Below are positions 17,401 to 25,791 of a stretch of DNA of 64,000 bases, piece after piece. The notes under the pieces are model-generated. The model was given only the letters and a program-made list of their open reading frames with translations, was not told the origin of the DNA and ran no database searches. The position numbers and the translations under genes were made by a program. Within the stretch, counting starts at the first letter, position 1, and the number at the start of each line of letters is the position of its first letter. The DNA comes from Hyphomicrobiales bacterium (lineage in GTDB: Bacteria > Pseudomonadota > Alphaproteobacteria > Rhizobiales > Rhizobiaceae): positions 310,001-374,000 of the forward strand of contig UBXG01000009.1 in the NCBI GenBank assembly GCA_900469475.1, in the 5' to 3' direction.

Positions 17401-18536
17401 CGCTCTACGCGACCGTCTTCATGCGTAATTGGTACCGCCTGATGGGGGCCAAGATCGGCAAGGGCACGGAGATCTCCGCAAACTTCGCCGGTCGCTACGA
17501 TCTGATCGAAATGGGCCGCGACAACTTCATTGGTGACGAGACCATCTTCGGCGACGAGGAAATCCAGAACGGCTGGATGATACTCAAGCGCCTGAAGACC
17601 GGCGATCGCTGCTTCTTCGGCAACTCCTCTGTCATCTCGCAGGGTGCGGTGATCGAGAGCGATTCACTCGTCGGCATCAAGACGCGCCTGCCCGACTCCC
17701 TGCACGTCAAATCGGGTGAAACCTGGTGCGGCAGCCCCGCCTTCCAATTCCCGACGCGCGAGAGGCTGGAGGCGGCTGCGAACACCACCTATGCACCGCC
17801 GCTCCGCATGCGCCTTGTGCGCATTCTGTTCGAGGCCATGCACACATCGCTGCCGACAGCCATCCTGATCGTCATGGCACTCGCCATGTCCGACATGCTG
17901 GCCAGCGAAATCGACAATGGTGCCTGGGGCAGCCTATTCTGGACACTGATGGCCGCGGGCCTGGCGACCTCTGGCATCCTCTATCTCGTCGCTGTCGCCT
18001 TCAAATGGACGCTAATTGGCACCTACAAGCCGATGAACCGGCCGATGTGGTCGTGGTGGGCGATGCGTACCGAGGCCGTTGCGGTGTTTTACGGCGGTCT
18101 CGCCAGCAAGATGCTGCTCGACTATCTGCGCGGCACGCCTTTCCTGCCCTGGCTGCTCCGTCCCTTCGGCGCCAAGATCGGCCAGGGTGCGTGGATCAAC
18201 AGCACCGATATCTGCGAATTCGATTGCACCCATATCGGCGACCATGCGGTTCTCAATATGGGATCCTGCCCGCAGACCCATCTCTATGAAGACCGTATCA
18301 TGAAGGTCGGCCGCATCACGATCGGCGAAGGCGTCTCCATCGGCTCAGGCAGCACCGTGCTTTACGAGGCCAATGTCGGTGATTTCGCCGAAATCGGATT
18401 GCTGACCCTGGTCATGAAGGGTGAGGCCATTCCGCAGGGGACGTCGTGGGTCGGCGCACCCGCCCAGGCAGTTCAAGCCGAGCAGGAGCCAGCTCCGGTC
18501 GCTCACAAAGAGACCCTGCCCTCCGCCGCTGCGTGA
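14442..18536 (+). CDS. Pls/PosA-type membrane-bound nonribosomal peptide synthetase
   Basis: 1364 residues. The adenylation domain (about 45-530) has the A3 core YTSGSTGKPKGI near residue 200 and NTYGPTETTV near 330. A carrier domain (about 550-625) has the phosphopantetheine serine S581 in LGGHSMLAA. The long C-terminal half (about 640-1340) alternates transmembrane pairs with three left-handed beta-helix/hexapeptide stretches, the terminal domain described for TIGR02353 proteins. There is no condensation or thioesterase domain. The model is the Streptomyces epsilon-poly-lysine synthetase Pls, which joins one amino acid into a short polymer with its membrane domain; the product here is unknown. 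Start: ATG 14442 has GAAGGG nine bases upstream; ATG 14493 is an alternative. The PPTase follows 7 bp later and would activate it. Confidence 0.88.
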   Translation: MGRWHADCAEFRSAEDTMTIQISSITPNASLSVSSGGIRPEFVRNETLVDIFKATVARSPDKTALTLIGTDQAMTYAELDRLSDEAARALSRRGIGPGDFVGLWFQRSLELHVALLAILKAGAAYIPFDAAAPADRVAVSLADCGAKWLLTHDEKAALAPEFDGQTLILKALLAEDDDGVAPRTAAHDDPAYAIYTSGSTGKPKGIVITHRNICHYLRAGNDVLGMVESDVVLQQASVAFDLSLEEIFVPYLVGATLKVATSAVMAELDRLADVLEAEKITVIDTVPTLLTMLERDVESLRVIIVGGEACPPAIVSRFSKAGRCLINTYGPTETTVVATYAELDPSRPITIGCPIANTTAYVVDENLQLVARGDTGELLIGGPGVAAGYRNLPQLTAAKFVANPFAGHDDPVLYRSGDAVLMDEEGQLHFLGRIDDQVKIRGYRIELGEIETVVGELPDVKAASVVVHRPPDGEDMLVAHIVTTGSSFDRDKARAVLAAKLPPYMVPAAWHSHVSLPRLPSGKIDRKTLAAIPLVADQPTQAQEPPRTWTEAQLLKAATEALRLRSIGFEADFFTELGGHSMLAARFVSEVRKIPLLASIALRDVYAGRTLRGIAAILEQRAESTSGQERKSFEPVPLRRRFFCGLAQAVVLPFIVAIATLQWIGLLLASILLIDDGASLWNEILILGGVYLALNLGEKLVVVALKWLVIGRTRPGIYPLWGTYYFRLWLMQRIVQLTAPKFLKGSPLIRVYMRALGAKVGKDAMIDEFEEGAIDLVRIGARSSLGVKIKLANVEVIGNEIHVGTIDIGEGVQIGNGSVIGHNVKIDDGAVIGDLTAIAAGTHVEAHTRWDGSPARQTGHAEHEEMPAHPELGTVGRVFQFAAYFVAYNLSLVVGLLPIFPAFYLFSAVQQIYAPGSDEALSWGMIAALSWPAAFLLIVVSMAVVVALRWVLLPRVVPGRYSIFGNLYFRKWVVGLTTEAMLETLNSLYATVFMRNWYRLMGAKIGKGTEISANFAGRYDLIEMGRDNFIGDETIFGDEEIQNGWMILKRLKTGDRCFFGNSSVISQGAVIESDSLVGIKTRLPDSLHVKSGETWCGSPAFQFPTRERLEAAANTTYAPPLRMRLVRILFEAMHTSLPTAILIVMALAMSDMLASEIDNGAWGSLFWTLMAAGLATSGILYLVAVAFKWTLIGTYKPMNRPMWSWWAMRTEAVAVFYGGLASKMLLDYLRGTPFLPWLLRPFGAKIGQGAWINSTDICEFDCTHIGDHAVLNMGSCPQTHLYEDRIMKVGRITIGEGVSIGSGSTVLYEANVGDFAEIGLLTLVMKGEAIPQGTSWVGAPAQAVQAEQEPAPVAHKETLPSAAA

Positions 18537-18543
18537 GCGCGGT

Positions 18544-19161
18544 ATGACGACCCCTCGATTCGAGGTCGTCCTGGCGGTCGCTGATGCGATCGCCATCCTC
18601 GTCCGCCCGATGCCCGGCGGACGAGCAGAGCGTGATCAGATCGCGCAAATGGCCTTGAGAGAAGCCACACAACGGGACGATCTTTCCATCTATCGCCGGC
18701 CCAGCGAGCGGCCGGCGCTAAGGCCTCCGTATCACGAACTGGGCGTTTCGCTTTCGCATCGCACCGATGTGCTGCTGGCGGGCTATTCGCCTAAAAGCGC
18801 TGTCGGCGTGGATATAGAGGTTGAAGATATCAATGGTTTCGAACCGGTGGCCTTTGCCGCCGACCACTTCTCGCCAAAGGAAGCGGCCGCCGTGGCCACA
18901 TTCGATAGCGCAGCGGCGCTGGAGGTCTGTTACCGACTCTGGGTCGCCAAGGAGGCTGCCTTGAAGATCAGCGGCCGCGGCATTTTTGACGGTTTGGACG
19001 AACCTGATCTGGCGGCGCAGCTGAATCTCCTCCGCACCGATGGCACAACGATCCATCTTGGCGCCGGGTCGCGGCTGCCGCCGATTGCGCTCGCAGTGAC
19101 TCGATTTTCCAACGCTGCGGATCAATCCGTCTATTGTGCCCTTGCCAGGGATATGCGCTGA
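18544..19161 (+). CDS. 4'-phosphopantetheinyl transferase (Sfp type)
   Basis: Transfers phosphopantetheine from CoA to carrier-domain serines. The 205-residue form from ATG 18544 is chosen because it begins 7 bp after the synthetase stop, whereas the longer frame overlaps it. The magnesium-binding motif GVDIEVED holds D90 and E92, and the second motif LWVAKEAALK has E137. The length fits the shorter Sfp-like enzymes. Tight coupling to the NRPS makes the PCP of that protein the obvious substrate, so the two genes probably form a dedicated biosynthetic unit. Confidence 0.9.
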   Translation: MTTPRFEVVLAVADAIAILVRPMPGGRAERDQIAQMALREATQRDDLSIYRRPSERPALRPPYHELGVSLSHRTDVLLAGYSPKSAVGVDIEVEDINGFEPVAFAADHFSPKEAAAVATFDSAAALEVCYRLWVAKEAALKISGRGIFDGLDEPDLAAQLNLLRTDGTTIHLGAGSRLPPIALAVTRFSNAADQSVYCALARDMR

Positions 19162-19242
19162 GCGACGATCCCTCGGCTGCGAGCAGCCCGGCTAGAAAGG
19201 CGGTGGCAGAAGGACCCGCGCCTTCCCGCAAGCGTAGATATT

Positions 19243-20190
19243 TCAGGGACGCGGCGGTGCGTCGGCGTCTTCGCGCGAGGCAAACCAGTTTGCCAGCGTC
19301 GCGCCGGAAATATTATGCCAGACGGAAAAGATGGCGCTGGGAACCGCGGCGATCGGCGAGAAATAGGCCGTCGCCAGTGCTGCACCCAGGCCGGAATTCT
19401 GCATGCCCACTTCGATAGCCAGCGCCTTGCGCTTGTAGAAATTGAGTCCGAGCACCTTCGAGGCATAATAGCCGAAGAGATAGCCAAGACCGTTGTGCAG
19501 GATAACGACGGCGAAAATCAGCAGGCCGGACTGCACGATGGCCGCCTTCGACGCACCGACGACAGCCGCAACGATCAATACGATGCCAATGACGCTGACG
19601 AGAGGCAGAACGGGGATTGCCGCACGAACCAGACCGGGCACGGCTTTCTGGGCGACAAAACCGAGCAGAAGCGGCACAATGATGACCTGTACGATGCTGA
19701 TGAACATCGACCAGGCATTGACGGGCAGATACTGGCTCGCGAACATCCACACGAGGAACGGCGTGACGATCGGCGCAGCCAGCGTCGTCACACTCGTGCA
19801 TGCGACCGACAGCGCCACGTCGCCGCGCGCAAGATAGGTCATGACATTGCTCGAGGTGCCGCCCGGGCAGCAGCCGACCAGAATGACGCCGGCGGCGACT
19901 TCCGGCGGCATCGGAATGATCCGCGTCAAAAGCAGTGCCAGCGCCGGCATGATGCCGAAATGTGCGATGACGCCGATCGCGACCTCATGGGGACGACGCG
20001 CCAGCTCGCGAAAGTCGTCAACGGATATGGTCAGTCCCATGCCGAACATGATGATGCCGAGAAGCACGACGATCCAAGGGGCAAGCTGCTTGAAGACGTC
20101 GGGCAGGAAAAAGCCGAGGACGGCAAACAGGATGACCCATATGGAAAAGGTCTTACCGACGAAGGCGGAAAAGGATGCCAGGAATTTCAT
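19243..20190 (-). CDS. Bile acid:sodium symporter family protein (BASS/SBF)
   Basis: Integral membrane transporter of 315 residues from ATG 20190, preceded by CGGAG at a suitable distance. A longer frame to 20346 has no ribosome site. About nine or ten hydrophobic helices, with the family signature LVGCCPGGTSSNVMTYLARGD in the middle. BASS proteins move organic anions with sodium (bile acids, pantoate, pyruvate and 2-keto acids in different members), so the bacterial substrate cannot be assigned. Divergent from the methyltransferase at 20350. Confidence 0.9.
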   Translation of the reverse strand: MKFLASFSAFVGKTFSIWVILFAVLGFFLPDVFKQLAPWIVVLLGIIMFGMGLTISVDDFRELARRPHEVAIGVIAHFGIMPALALLLTRIIPMPPEVAAGVILVGCCPGGTSSNVMTYLARGDVALSVACTSVTTLAAPIVTPFLVWMFASQYLPVNAWSMFISIVQVIIVPLLLGFVAQKAVPGLVRAAIPVLPLVSVIGIVLIVAAVVGASKAAIVQSGLLIFAVVILHNGLGYLFGYYASKVLGLNFYKRKALAIEVGMQNSGLGAALATAYFSPIAAVPSAIFSVWHNISGATLANWFASREDADAPPRP

Positions 20191-20349
20191 GGAATCTCCG
20201 GGGGGAAGGAGCATAATGACATTCGGCCGGTCTAAACCCGGCGCATCGGGTGTCAAGGCTTCGAACCGCTCGATCCGTCCACTTCCATCATCGATACGGT
20301 ATGAATCTGTCGACGAGCACAGCAGGTTTGTCCTGCAAGGAGCCAATAC

Positions 20350-21048
20350 ATGACCGTTACCGAGCCCGAGCCGATGTCCCGCACGAAGGCCTTATGCTAC
20401 GCGATCGGACCGCCGCTGGCGCTGCTCGTACTTATCTTTCTGCCCGCCGGTCGTCTCGACTGGCCGCCTGGATGGGTCTTCATCGCGTTCCTGGTGGTGA
20501 GCTATGGAATAGCGTTTCTGATCATGCGGCGCGTAAACCCGGTCATATTCCAGGCGCGCAGCCGCTTCCAGACCGGAACAAAAGGCTGGGATCTCATCCT
20601 GGTCTCGCTGATCTTCCTGGGCATGATCGCCGAAATACCACTCGGAGCCCTGGATGCCGGCAGGATGGAATGGTCGGTGATGCCAACCTTTATCGTGATC
20701 CTCGGTTATCTTCTGCTCGCGGCAGGCATCGCGCTCGCCACGTGGGCTCAGGCGGTCAATCGCTTCTTCGAACCCGGCGTGCGCCTCCAGCGCGAACGCG
20801 GCCAGCACGTCATCAGCGACGGTCCCTACGCCTACGTGCGTCATCCCGGCTATGTCAGCGCGATCTTGGTATTTGCGGGGCTGGCATTGGCACTGGGTTC
20901 CTGGTGGGCCTTGATCCCCGCCGCCTGGGCAAGCGCCGTGCTGATCCTGCGCACGAGCTGGGAAGATGCGCTGCTTCATAGCGAGTTGGAAGGCTATGCC
21001 GACTATTCCAAGCGCGTTCGATTCCGATTGCTGCCGGGTATCTGGTGA
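20350..21048 (+). CDS. ICMT/PEMT-like integral membrane methyltransferase
   Basis: 232 residues with four or five transmembrane helices and the C-terminal signature of the isoprenylcysteine methyltransferase-like family: GPYAYVRHPGYVSA, followed by a helix and EDALLHSELEGYADY. The family uses S-adenosylmethionine at the membrane face. Bacterial members are mostly uncharacterised and are not expected to modify prenylated proteins. Stands alone between the BASS symporter and the cupin pseudogene. Start ATG 20350. Confidence 0.85.
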   Translation: MTVTEPEPMSRTKALCYAIGPPLALLVLIFLPAGRLDWPPGWVFIAFLVVSYGIAFLIMRRVNPVIFQARSRFQTGTKGWDLILVSLIFLGMIAEIPLGALDAGRMEWSVMPTFIVILGYLLLAAGIALATWAQAVNRFFEPGVRLQRERGQHVISDGPYAYVRHPGYVSAILVFAGLALALGSWWALIPAAWASAVLILRTSWEDALLHSELEGYADYSKRVRFRLLPGIW

Positions 21049-21066
21049 CGCTCTGTTTCACCGGCG

Positions 21067-21563
21067 CTAGGTGTTGCCATGCCAAAGGGAGCGGAGGCCA
21101 CCGGCCTCTCCTTTCAGCGGATCCTTTGCCGGTATGCCAAGTTCGTCGATCATCGCCTGCTGCTCGGCCGTTGGCATTTCCCGGCAGAGATCGGCCTCCT
21201 GACCTGGCGGATAACCGCCGATCACGAGCAGGTCGTTGCTCGCCTCCAGCCGGCAATGGCCGGTTCCGGCCGGCAGCAGCAGGGCATCGCCGGCTTGGAC
21301 CGCGATTTCCTTACCGGCGGGTCCACCGATCATCAGCCGGGCCTGACCTGCGGCGATGCCCAATATTTCATGGGCCGTCGAATGAAAATGGTGAAAGGAA
21401 TAGACGCCGTTTCGCCAGAGGCCGCCCACCCATTGGTTCGAAAGAGCCGTTCGAAAGCCCTTGCCCTGTCGGGGCCGTCAAGCACCCGCCAATAGACGAT
21501 TACCGGAAATCGCCTGTTGTTGGGAACCCAGCCGGACTGCTCGAATTGGATTGCCTGCTCCAT
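21067..21563 (-). pseudogene. Cupin-domain protein interrupted by a frameshift
   Basis: Two overlapping minus-strand frames together make one complete cupin. The first (from ATG 21563) gives MEQAIQFEQSGWVPNNRRFP and runs to FRTNGW. The second (from about 21429 to 21067) continues GLWRNGVYSFHHFHSTAHE with the cupin metal motifs and the second motif LLLPAGTGHCRLE. The junction lies in TGGGCGG at about 21424-21432; restoring one G (TGG GGC GGC) rejoins the frames. Intact, it would be about 165 residues and metal-binding (HHFH...E). It is either a recent one-base deletion or a sequencing error. Confidence 0.75.
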
Positions 21564-21696
21564 CCGTTCTCTCCCTGTCGATTGCCATCATAACCGCCGG
21601 ACCTCGCTGCGGTTCCCGCGGAAATTTGGGAACGATTGCCTGCCGCTGGGGTTTGGAAACGGGCATCCGATCAACGATACAGCGAAAGGATAGATC

Positions 21697-22257
21697 ATGC
21701 CTTCCATCAATTCCGCACATATTCTCATTCTGGCAACGGACGGCTACGAACGTTCAGAGCTCCGCGTTCCGCTCGACGAACTCAGCAAGCGTGGCGCCGA
21801 CGTCAAGATTGCCTCCGTGAAGAAGCACAGCATCAAGAGCTGGGACAAGACCGATTGGGGCGACAGCGTCGACGTCGATCTCCTGGCCAAGGATGTCGAC
21901 GTGAACCAGTTCGATGCGCTGGTGCTGCCGGGCGGCCAGATCAATCCCGACAAGCTGCGCCTCGAAGGAGACGCCATGCGTGTCGTCCGCGAGTTCCTTA
22001 ATTCCGGCAAAGTGGTCGCCGCCATATGCCACGCACCCTGGCTGCTCGTCGAGGCCGACGCATTGCGAGGACGCCAGGCAACCTCCTATTGGTCCATCAA
22101 GACGGATGTCAAAAATGCCGGCGCGACCTGGAAGGACGAAAAGGTCGTGACCGATGAAGGCATCATCACGTCCAGGTCGCCCGACGATCTTCCGGCCTTC
22201 GTTGACAAGATCGTCGAGGAAGTTCAGGAGGGCCGGCACCGGCGGCGTGCAGCCTGA
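21697..22257 (+). CDS. DJ-1/PfpI family protein (glutamine-amidotransferase-like)
   Basis: 186 residues with the flavodoxin-like fold of the PfpI/DJ-1 group. The nucleophile-elbow cysteine is C111 in VAAICHAPWLLVEAD, and the acidic partner lies in the TDGYERSE segment (residues about 14-21). Relatives include stress proteases, glyoxalases and deglycase-like proteins. Sequence alone does not choose between them, although the ICHAP and LPGGQINPDKLR motifs are those of the PfpI/YhbO branch. Single gene followed by a strong terminator. Confidence 0.88.
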   Translation: MPSINSAHILILATDGYERSELRVPLDELSKRGADVKIASVKKHSIKSWDKTDWGDSVDVDLLAKDVDVNQFDALVLPGGQINPDKLRLEGDAMRVVREFLNSGKVVAAICHAPWLLVEADALRGRQATSYWSIKTDVKNAGATWKDEKVVTDEGIITSRSPDDLPAFVDKIVEEVQEGRHRRRAA

Positions 22258-22278
22258 CCGCCCGATTCCAACGAAACT

Positions 22279-22313
22279 TGCGAAGCCCCGGCAGCAACTG
22301 TCGGAGCTTCGCA
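22279..22313 (+). terminator. Rho-independent terminator after the DJ-1/PfpI gene
   Basis: TGCGAAGC (22279-22286) pairs with GCTTCGCA (22306-22313) and the inner bases extend the stem (CCGGCAG with CTGTCGG, one G-U pair). The hairpin is followed directly by TCTTTTC. Confidence 0.8.
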
Positions 22314-22447
22314 TCTTTTCCCTGCAGCAGAGCGGGAGCAGAGCCAATCCGCATATTGACTGGCCGGGCATGCTTTGATCTGTTGGCCGAACATGACAAT
22401 GCCTGATGTCCGCCGGAGGTAGACGGATATCTGGGAGGAAGCAGGGC

Positions 22448-23266
22448 ATGACGATGGAGGCTGTGAGGGCAGTCAGCCTGAAGCAGGTGGCGATTTCCTT
22501 TGAAATAGCGGGCAGGACACGGTTCGATGCCGTGGCGGCGACCAATCTGGAGGTGGGAGCGCATGAGTTCGTGGCCATCGTCGGGCCGACGGGCTGCGGC
22601 AAATCCACCCTTCTCAATGCGACGGCGGGCCTTTTGACGCCGGCGTCCGGCACGGTCGAAGTCTTCGGCCAGCCGCTGAAATCCATCAATAAGCAGGCAG
22701 GCTATCTCTTCCAGCAGGATTCGCTGATGCCGTGGAAAACGGTTCTCGAGAATATTGCGATCGGACTTGAGATCGCGGGTGCGGATAGAGCCGAGGCAAG
22801 ACGGGTTGCGCGGGATTGGCTGGGGCGCGTTGGCCTTGCCACATTCGCCGATCGTTTCCCACGCACGCTCTCAGGCGGCCAGCGCAAGCGTGTCGGCCTC
22901 GCCCAGGTGCTCATCCGCAATCCTAAACTGCTGCTGATGGACGAACCCTTCGGGCCGCTCGATGCGCAGACCCGCCTGATCATGGGCGACTTGCTGCTGA
23001 AACTGTGGTCCGAGGACCGCAAGGCGGTGATGTTCGTCACCCACGATCTCGATGAGGCGATCGCCCTTGCCGACCGTGTCGTCATCATGTCGGCCGGTCC
23101 GAAATCCCGCATCATTGGCGATTTCAAGGTCCCTTTGGAGCGGCCCCGCGATATCGGCGAGATACGCCACGATCCCGTATTCAACCGGCTGCATCGTGAT
23201 ATCTGGCAGGCGCTGCGCGATGAAGTGATGACTGCCTATCGCCAGAGCAGCGGAGAGATCGCATGA
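22448..23266 (+). CDS. NitT/TauT-type ABC transporter ATP-binding protein
   Basis: 272 residues from ATG 22448, with GGAGGAAG upstream; a longer frame from 22406 lacks support. Walker A GPTGCGKST, signature LSGGQRKRVGLAQ (RK instead of the common RQ) and LLMDEPFGPLDAQTR are the SsuB/TauB/NrtD pattern. First gene of a three-gene importer (ATPase, permease, binding protein). The stop overlaps the permease start by four bases. Confidence 0.92.
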   Translation: MTMEAVRAVSLKQVAISFEIAGRTRFDAVAATNLEVGAHEFVAIVGPTGCGKSTLLNATAGLLTPASGTVEVFGQPLKSINKQAGYLFQQDSLMPWKTVLENIAIGLEIAGADRAEARRVARDWLGRVGLATFADRFPRTLSGGQRKRVGLAQVLIRNPKLLLMDEPFGPLDAQTRLIMGDLLLKLWSEDRKAVMFVTHDLDEAIALADRVVIMSAGPKSRIIGDFKVPLERPRDIGEIRHDPVFNRLHRDIWQALRDEVMTAYRQSSGEIA

Positions 23267-24033
23267 ACCGTTCTCTCCTTCTCCTGCTGCAAATCCTGGT
23301 GGCTGTGGCCCTTCTGACTATCTGGCATCTCGCAACGAATACCGGCCTTTTCGGCAACCCGAAAACCATATCCTTCTTCTTTGCCGATCCGCTCAAGGTG
23401 GCGCAGCGCGTCATTCAATGGTTTGCGACCGGATCGATCTGGTATCACCTTTGGATCACGCTATCGGAATCGATCCTGGCCTTTCTGCTCGGCGCCTTCG
23501 GCGGCATCGTCTTCGGCTTCTGGTTCGCGCGCCGACCGCTGATTGCCGCCGTCTTCGACCCTTATGTGAAGGCGGCCAATGCACTGCCCCGCGTCGTGCT
23601 CGCCCCGATCTTCGCGCTGTGGTTCGGCCTCGGTATCTGGTCGAAGGTTGCGCTCGGCATCACCCTCGTTTTCTTCATCGTCTTTTTCAACGTCTATCAG
23701 GGCGTCAAGGAGGTCAGCCAGCCGGTGCTGTCCAATGCCCGCATGCTTGGCATGAACGAGCGACAGCTGTTGCGCCATGTCTATCTGCCCTCCGCGCTTT
23801 CCTGGGTGTTTTCCAGCCTGCATACTTCGGTTGGTTTTGCCGTCGTCGGCGCCGTTGTCGGCGAATATCTGGGCTCGGCCGCCGGCCTCGGCTATCTCAT
23901 CCAGCAGGCTGAAGGTGTCTTTGACGTGACAGGCGTCTTTGCGGGCATGGTGGTTCTGACCGCATTCGTCCTGCTGGTGGATTGGGTCATGACGATGGTC
24001 GAACGGCGCCTGCTCTCCTGGCGCAGCCAGTAG
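23263..24033 (+). CDS. NitT/TauT-type ABC transporter permease
   Basis: 256 residues with six predicted transmembrane helices. The EAA loop reads NARMLGMNERQLLRHVYLPSA near residues 158-180, and the family element NALPRVVLAPIFALWFG sits near 105-122. Overlaps the ATPase stop (ATGA). Forms a homodimeric channel in characterised relatives such as SsuC. Confidence 0.91.
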   Translation: MNRSLLLLLQILVAVALLTIWHLATNTGLFGNPKTISFFFADPLKVAQRVIQWFATGSIWYHLWITLSESILAFLLGAFGGIVFGFWFARRPLIAAVFDPYVKAANALPRVVLAPIFALWFGLGIWSKVALGITLVFFIVFFNVYQGVKEVSQPVLSNARMLGMNERQLLRHVYLPSALSWVFSSLHTSVGFAVVGAVVGEYLGSAAGLGYLIQQAEGVFDVTGVFAGMVVLTAFVLLVDWVMTMVERRLLSWRSQ

Positions 24034-24067
24034 CGCATCGAGAATAGCGAAGTGGAGGAACAAGGAC

Positions 24068-25099
24068 ATGGAACGCAGGACATTTCTGATCGGGACGGCA
24101 AGCTTCGGGATCGGCGCATCGCTTGCCGGCATCTTGCCCGCCGCGGCACAGGATGCGAAACCGGAAAAGCCGGATCTGTTGATCGGCGTCGGCGGCAAGC
24201 CGCTGCTCTATTACCTGCCGCTGACGATCGCCGAGCGAAAAGGCTTCTTCAAGGAAGAAGGTCTGAATGTCACCATCAATGATTTCGCCGGCGGTTCGAA
24301 ATCGCTCGAAGGCCTGATCGGCGGCTCCCTCGATGTCGTCGCCGGTGCCTATGAACATACGATCCGCATGCAGAACAAGGGGCAGGATATCGTCGCGATC
24401 TGCAATCTCGGGCGCTTCCCGGGCATCGTCATCGCCGTGCGCAAGGATCTCACCGGCGAGATCAAGTCGATGGCGGACATGAAGGGCCGCAAGATCGGCG
24501 TGACCGCGCCAGGCTCCTCGACAGCGCTGATGTTCCAATATGCCATGCTGAAGAGCGGGCTGAAGACCGACGATGCATCGCTGATCGGCGTCGGCGGGGG
24601 GGCCGGCGCGGTTGCCGCGGTCAAGAGCGGTCAGATCGACGGCCTTTCTCATCTCGATCCGGTTATCGCGCAATTGCAGTATGACGGCGACATCACGGTG
24701 CTTCTGGATACGCGCACCGAGGCCGGTACGCGTGCGCTTTTCGGTGGTCCGAACCCGGCCGCGACCGTCTACATCAAGCGCGAATTTGCCAAAGAGAATC
24801 CGATCACCGCGCAAAAGACGGTCAATGCCTTCATGAAGGCCCTGAAATGGATCGCGGCGGCAAGCCCCGAAGATGTCGCGGGCGTCGTTCCGGAGGAATA
24901 TCTGCTCGGCAATCGCGACCTCTATATGCAGGCCTTCAAGAATTCCAAAGAAATGTATTCCCCGGACGGCATGGTTACGATGGAAGGCTATAATTCCATG
25001 ATGGGCGTCCTCAAAACGCTCGATCCCGAACTCGCCAATGCCGACGTACCCTTTGAGAAGACATTCGATCCGACCTTTGCCAAGGCCGCAAAGACCTGA
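24068..25099 (+). CDS. NitT/TauT-type periplasmic substrate-binding protein (NMT1/SsuA-like)
   Basis: 343 residues. The N-terminus MERRTFLIGTASFGIG with later AAAQD cleavage looks like a signal peptide with a single arginine pair, so Tat export is possible but unproven. The mature part shows the LPLTIAERKGFFKEEGLNV and DFAGGSKSLEGLIGGSLDVV elements typical of NMT1/SsuA-like proteins that bind sulfonates, nitrate or pyrimidine and aromatic compounds. No catabolic gene is linked, so the ligand is open. Co-operonic with the ATPase and permease. Confidence 0.9.
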   Translation: MERRTFLIGTASFGIGASLAGILPAAAQDAKPEKPDLLIGVGGKPLLYYLPLTIAERKGFFKEEGLNVTINDFAGGSKSLEGLIGGSLDVVAGAYEHTIRMQNKGQDIVAICNLGRFPGIVIAVRKDLTGEIKSMADMKGRKIGVTAPGSSTALMFQYAMLKSGLKTDDASLIGVGGGAGAVAAVKSGQIDGLSHLDPVIAQLQYDGDITVLLDTRTEAGTRALFGGPNPAATVYIKREFAKENPITAQKTVNAFMKALKWIAAASPEDVAGVVPEEYLLGNRDLYMQAFKNSKEMYSPDGMVTMEGYNSMMGVLKTLDPELANADVPFEKTFDPTFAKAAKT

Positions 25100-25167
25100 T
25101 CGCGCAATGGACGACAAGCGATAACCCGAGCGCCGCCGTCATCCACGGCGTCACGTCACTTCGCAAA

Positions 25168-25761
25168 TCAGCCCTTCTCGACCCGCAATCCTTCGAGAAA
25201 GGTGCGAAATGCGCCGACCGCCCGTTTCGAGGTCGTCTCTGGATCGTCCGAATTGGCGATCCATTGCGCCGCGCAGCTGCTTGCCGCATTGATCAGGCGA
25301 GCGCCCGCTTCCGGGTCAATATCGACGATGATACCGTCTTCGTGAAGACAGCGAAGGCTTTCTGTAATCGTGGCGATACAACCGTTGGCGCTCGGCCATC
25401 CTGAGGGTTCGCCGAGCACGGCCGGACCGTCACGAAACATGATGCGCTGAATTTCCGGCTCCAGCGCCATCTCGACGTAACCGACATTCTCGTCGACGAA
25501 CGCCTGCCAGCGCGACGGTGCTTGAGATGAGATCTGACAGAGCCTTGCGGTCATTTCGGCATCGATCTCGTTGATCACGGCCTGCAGCAGTCCCTTCTTG
25601 TCGCCGAAGTGGTGATAGAGAGCCCCTCGCGTCAGCCCCGCCGCCGCTGTAAAATCATCCATCGATGCCTCGGCATAGCCGACGCTGCCGAATGCTTTAC
25701 GGGCGGCGGTCAGCAGCTTGGCTCGCGTTTCGGCAATCATTTCACTGCGAGGTTTGCGCAT
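25168..25761 (-). CDS. TetR-family repressor, probable regulator of the adjacent MFS gene
   Basis: 197 residues from ATG 25761, chosen for GGAGA five bases upstream; an ATG at 25785 would add eight residues. The N-terminal helix-turn-helix (residues about 10-55) includes MDDFTAAAGLTRGALYHHFGDK, and the C-terminal ligand domain follows. Divergent from the MFS transporter with three palindromic operators between them, the standard design for a drug-responsive repressor. The inducer is unknown. Confidence 0.92.
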   Translation of the reverse strand: MRKPRSEMIAETRAKLLTAARKAFGSVGYAEASMDDFTAAAGLTRGALYHHFGDKKGLLQAVINEIDAEMTARLCQISSQAPSRWQAFVDENVGYVEMALEPEIQRIMFRDGPAVLGEPSGWPSANGCIATITESLRCLHEDGIIVDIDPEAGARLINAASSCAAQWIANSDDPETTSKRAVGAFRTFLEGLRVEKG

Positions 25762-25791
25762 TGCGTCTCCGTCGGCTCTCTGCATTCACTT

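Noticed and set aside
19315..20235. 306-codon plus-strand frame
   Set aside because: Antisense to the BASS symporter, rich in R/D/H low-complexity typical of a shadow.
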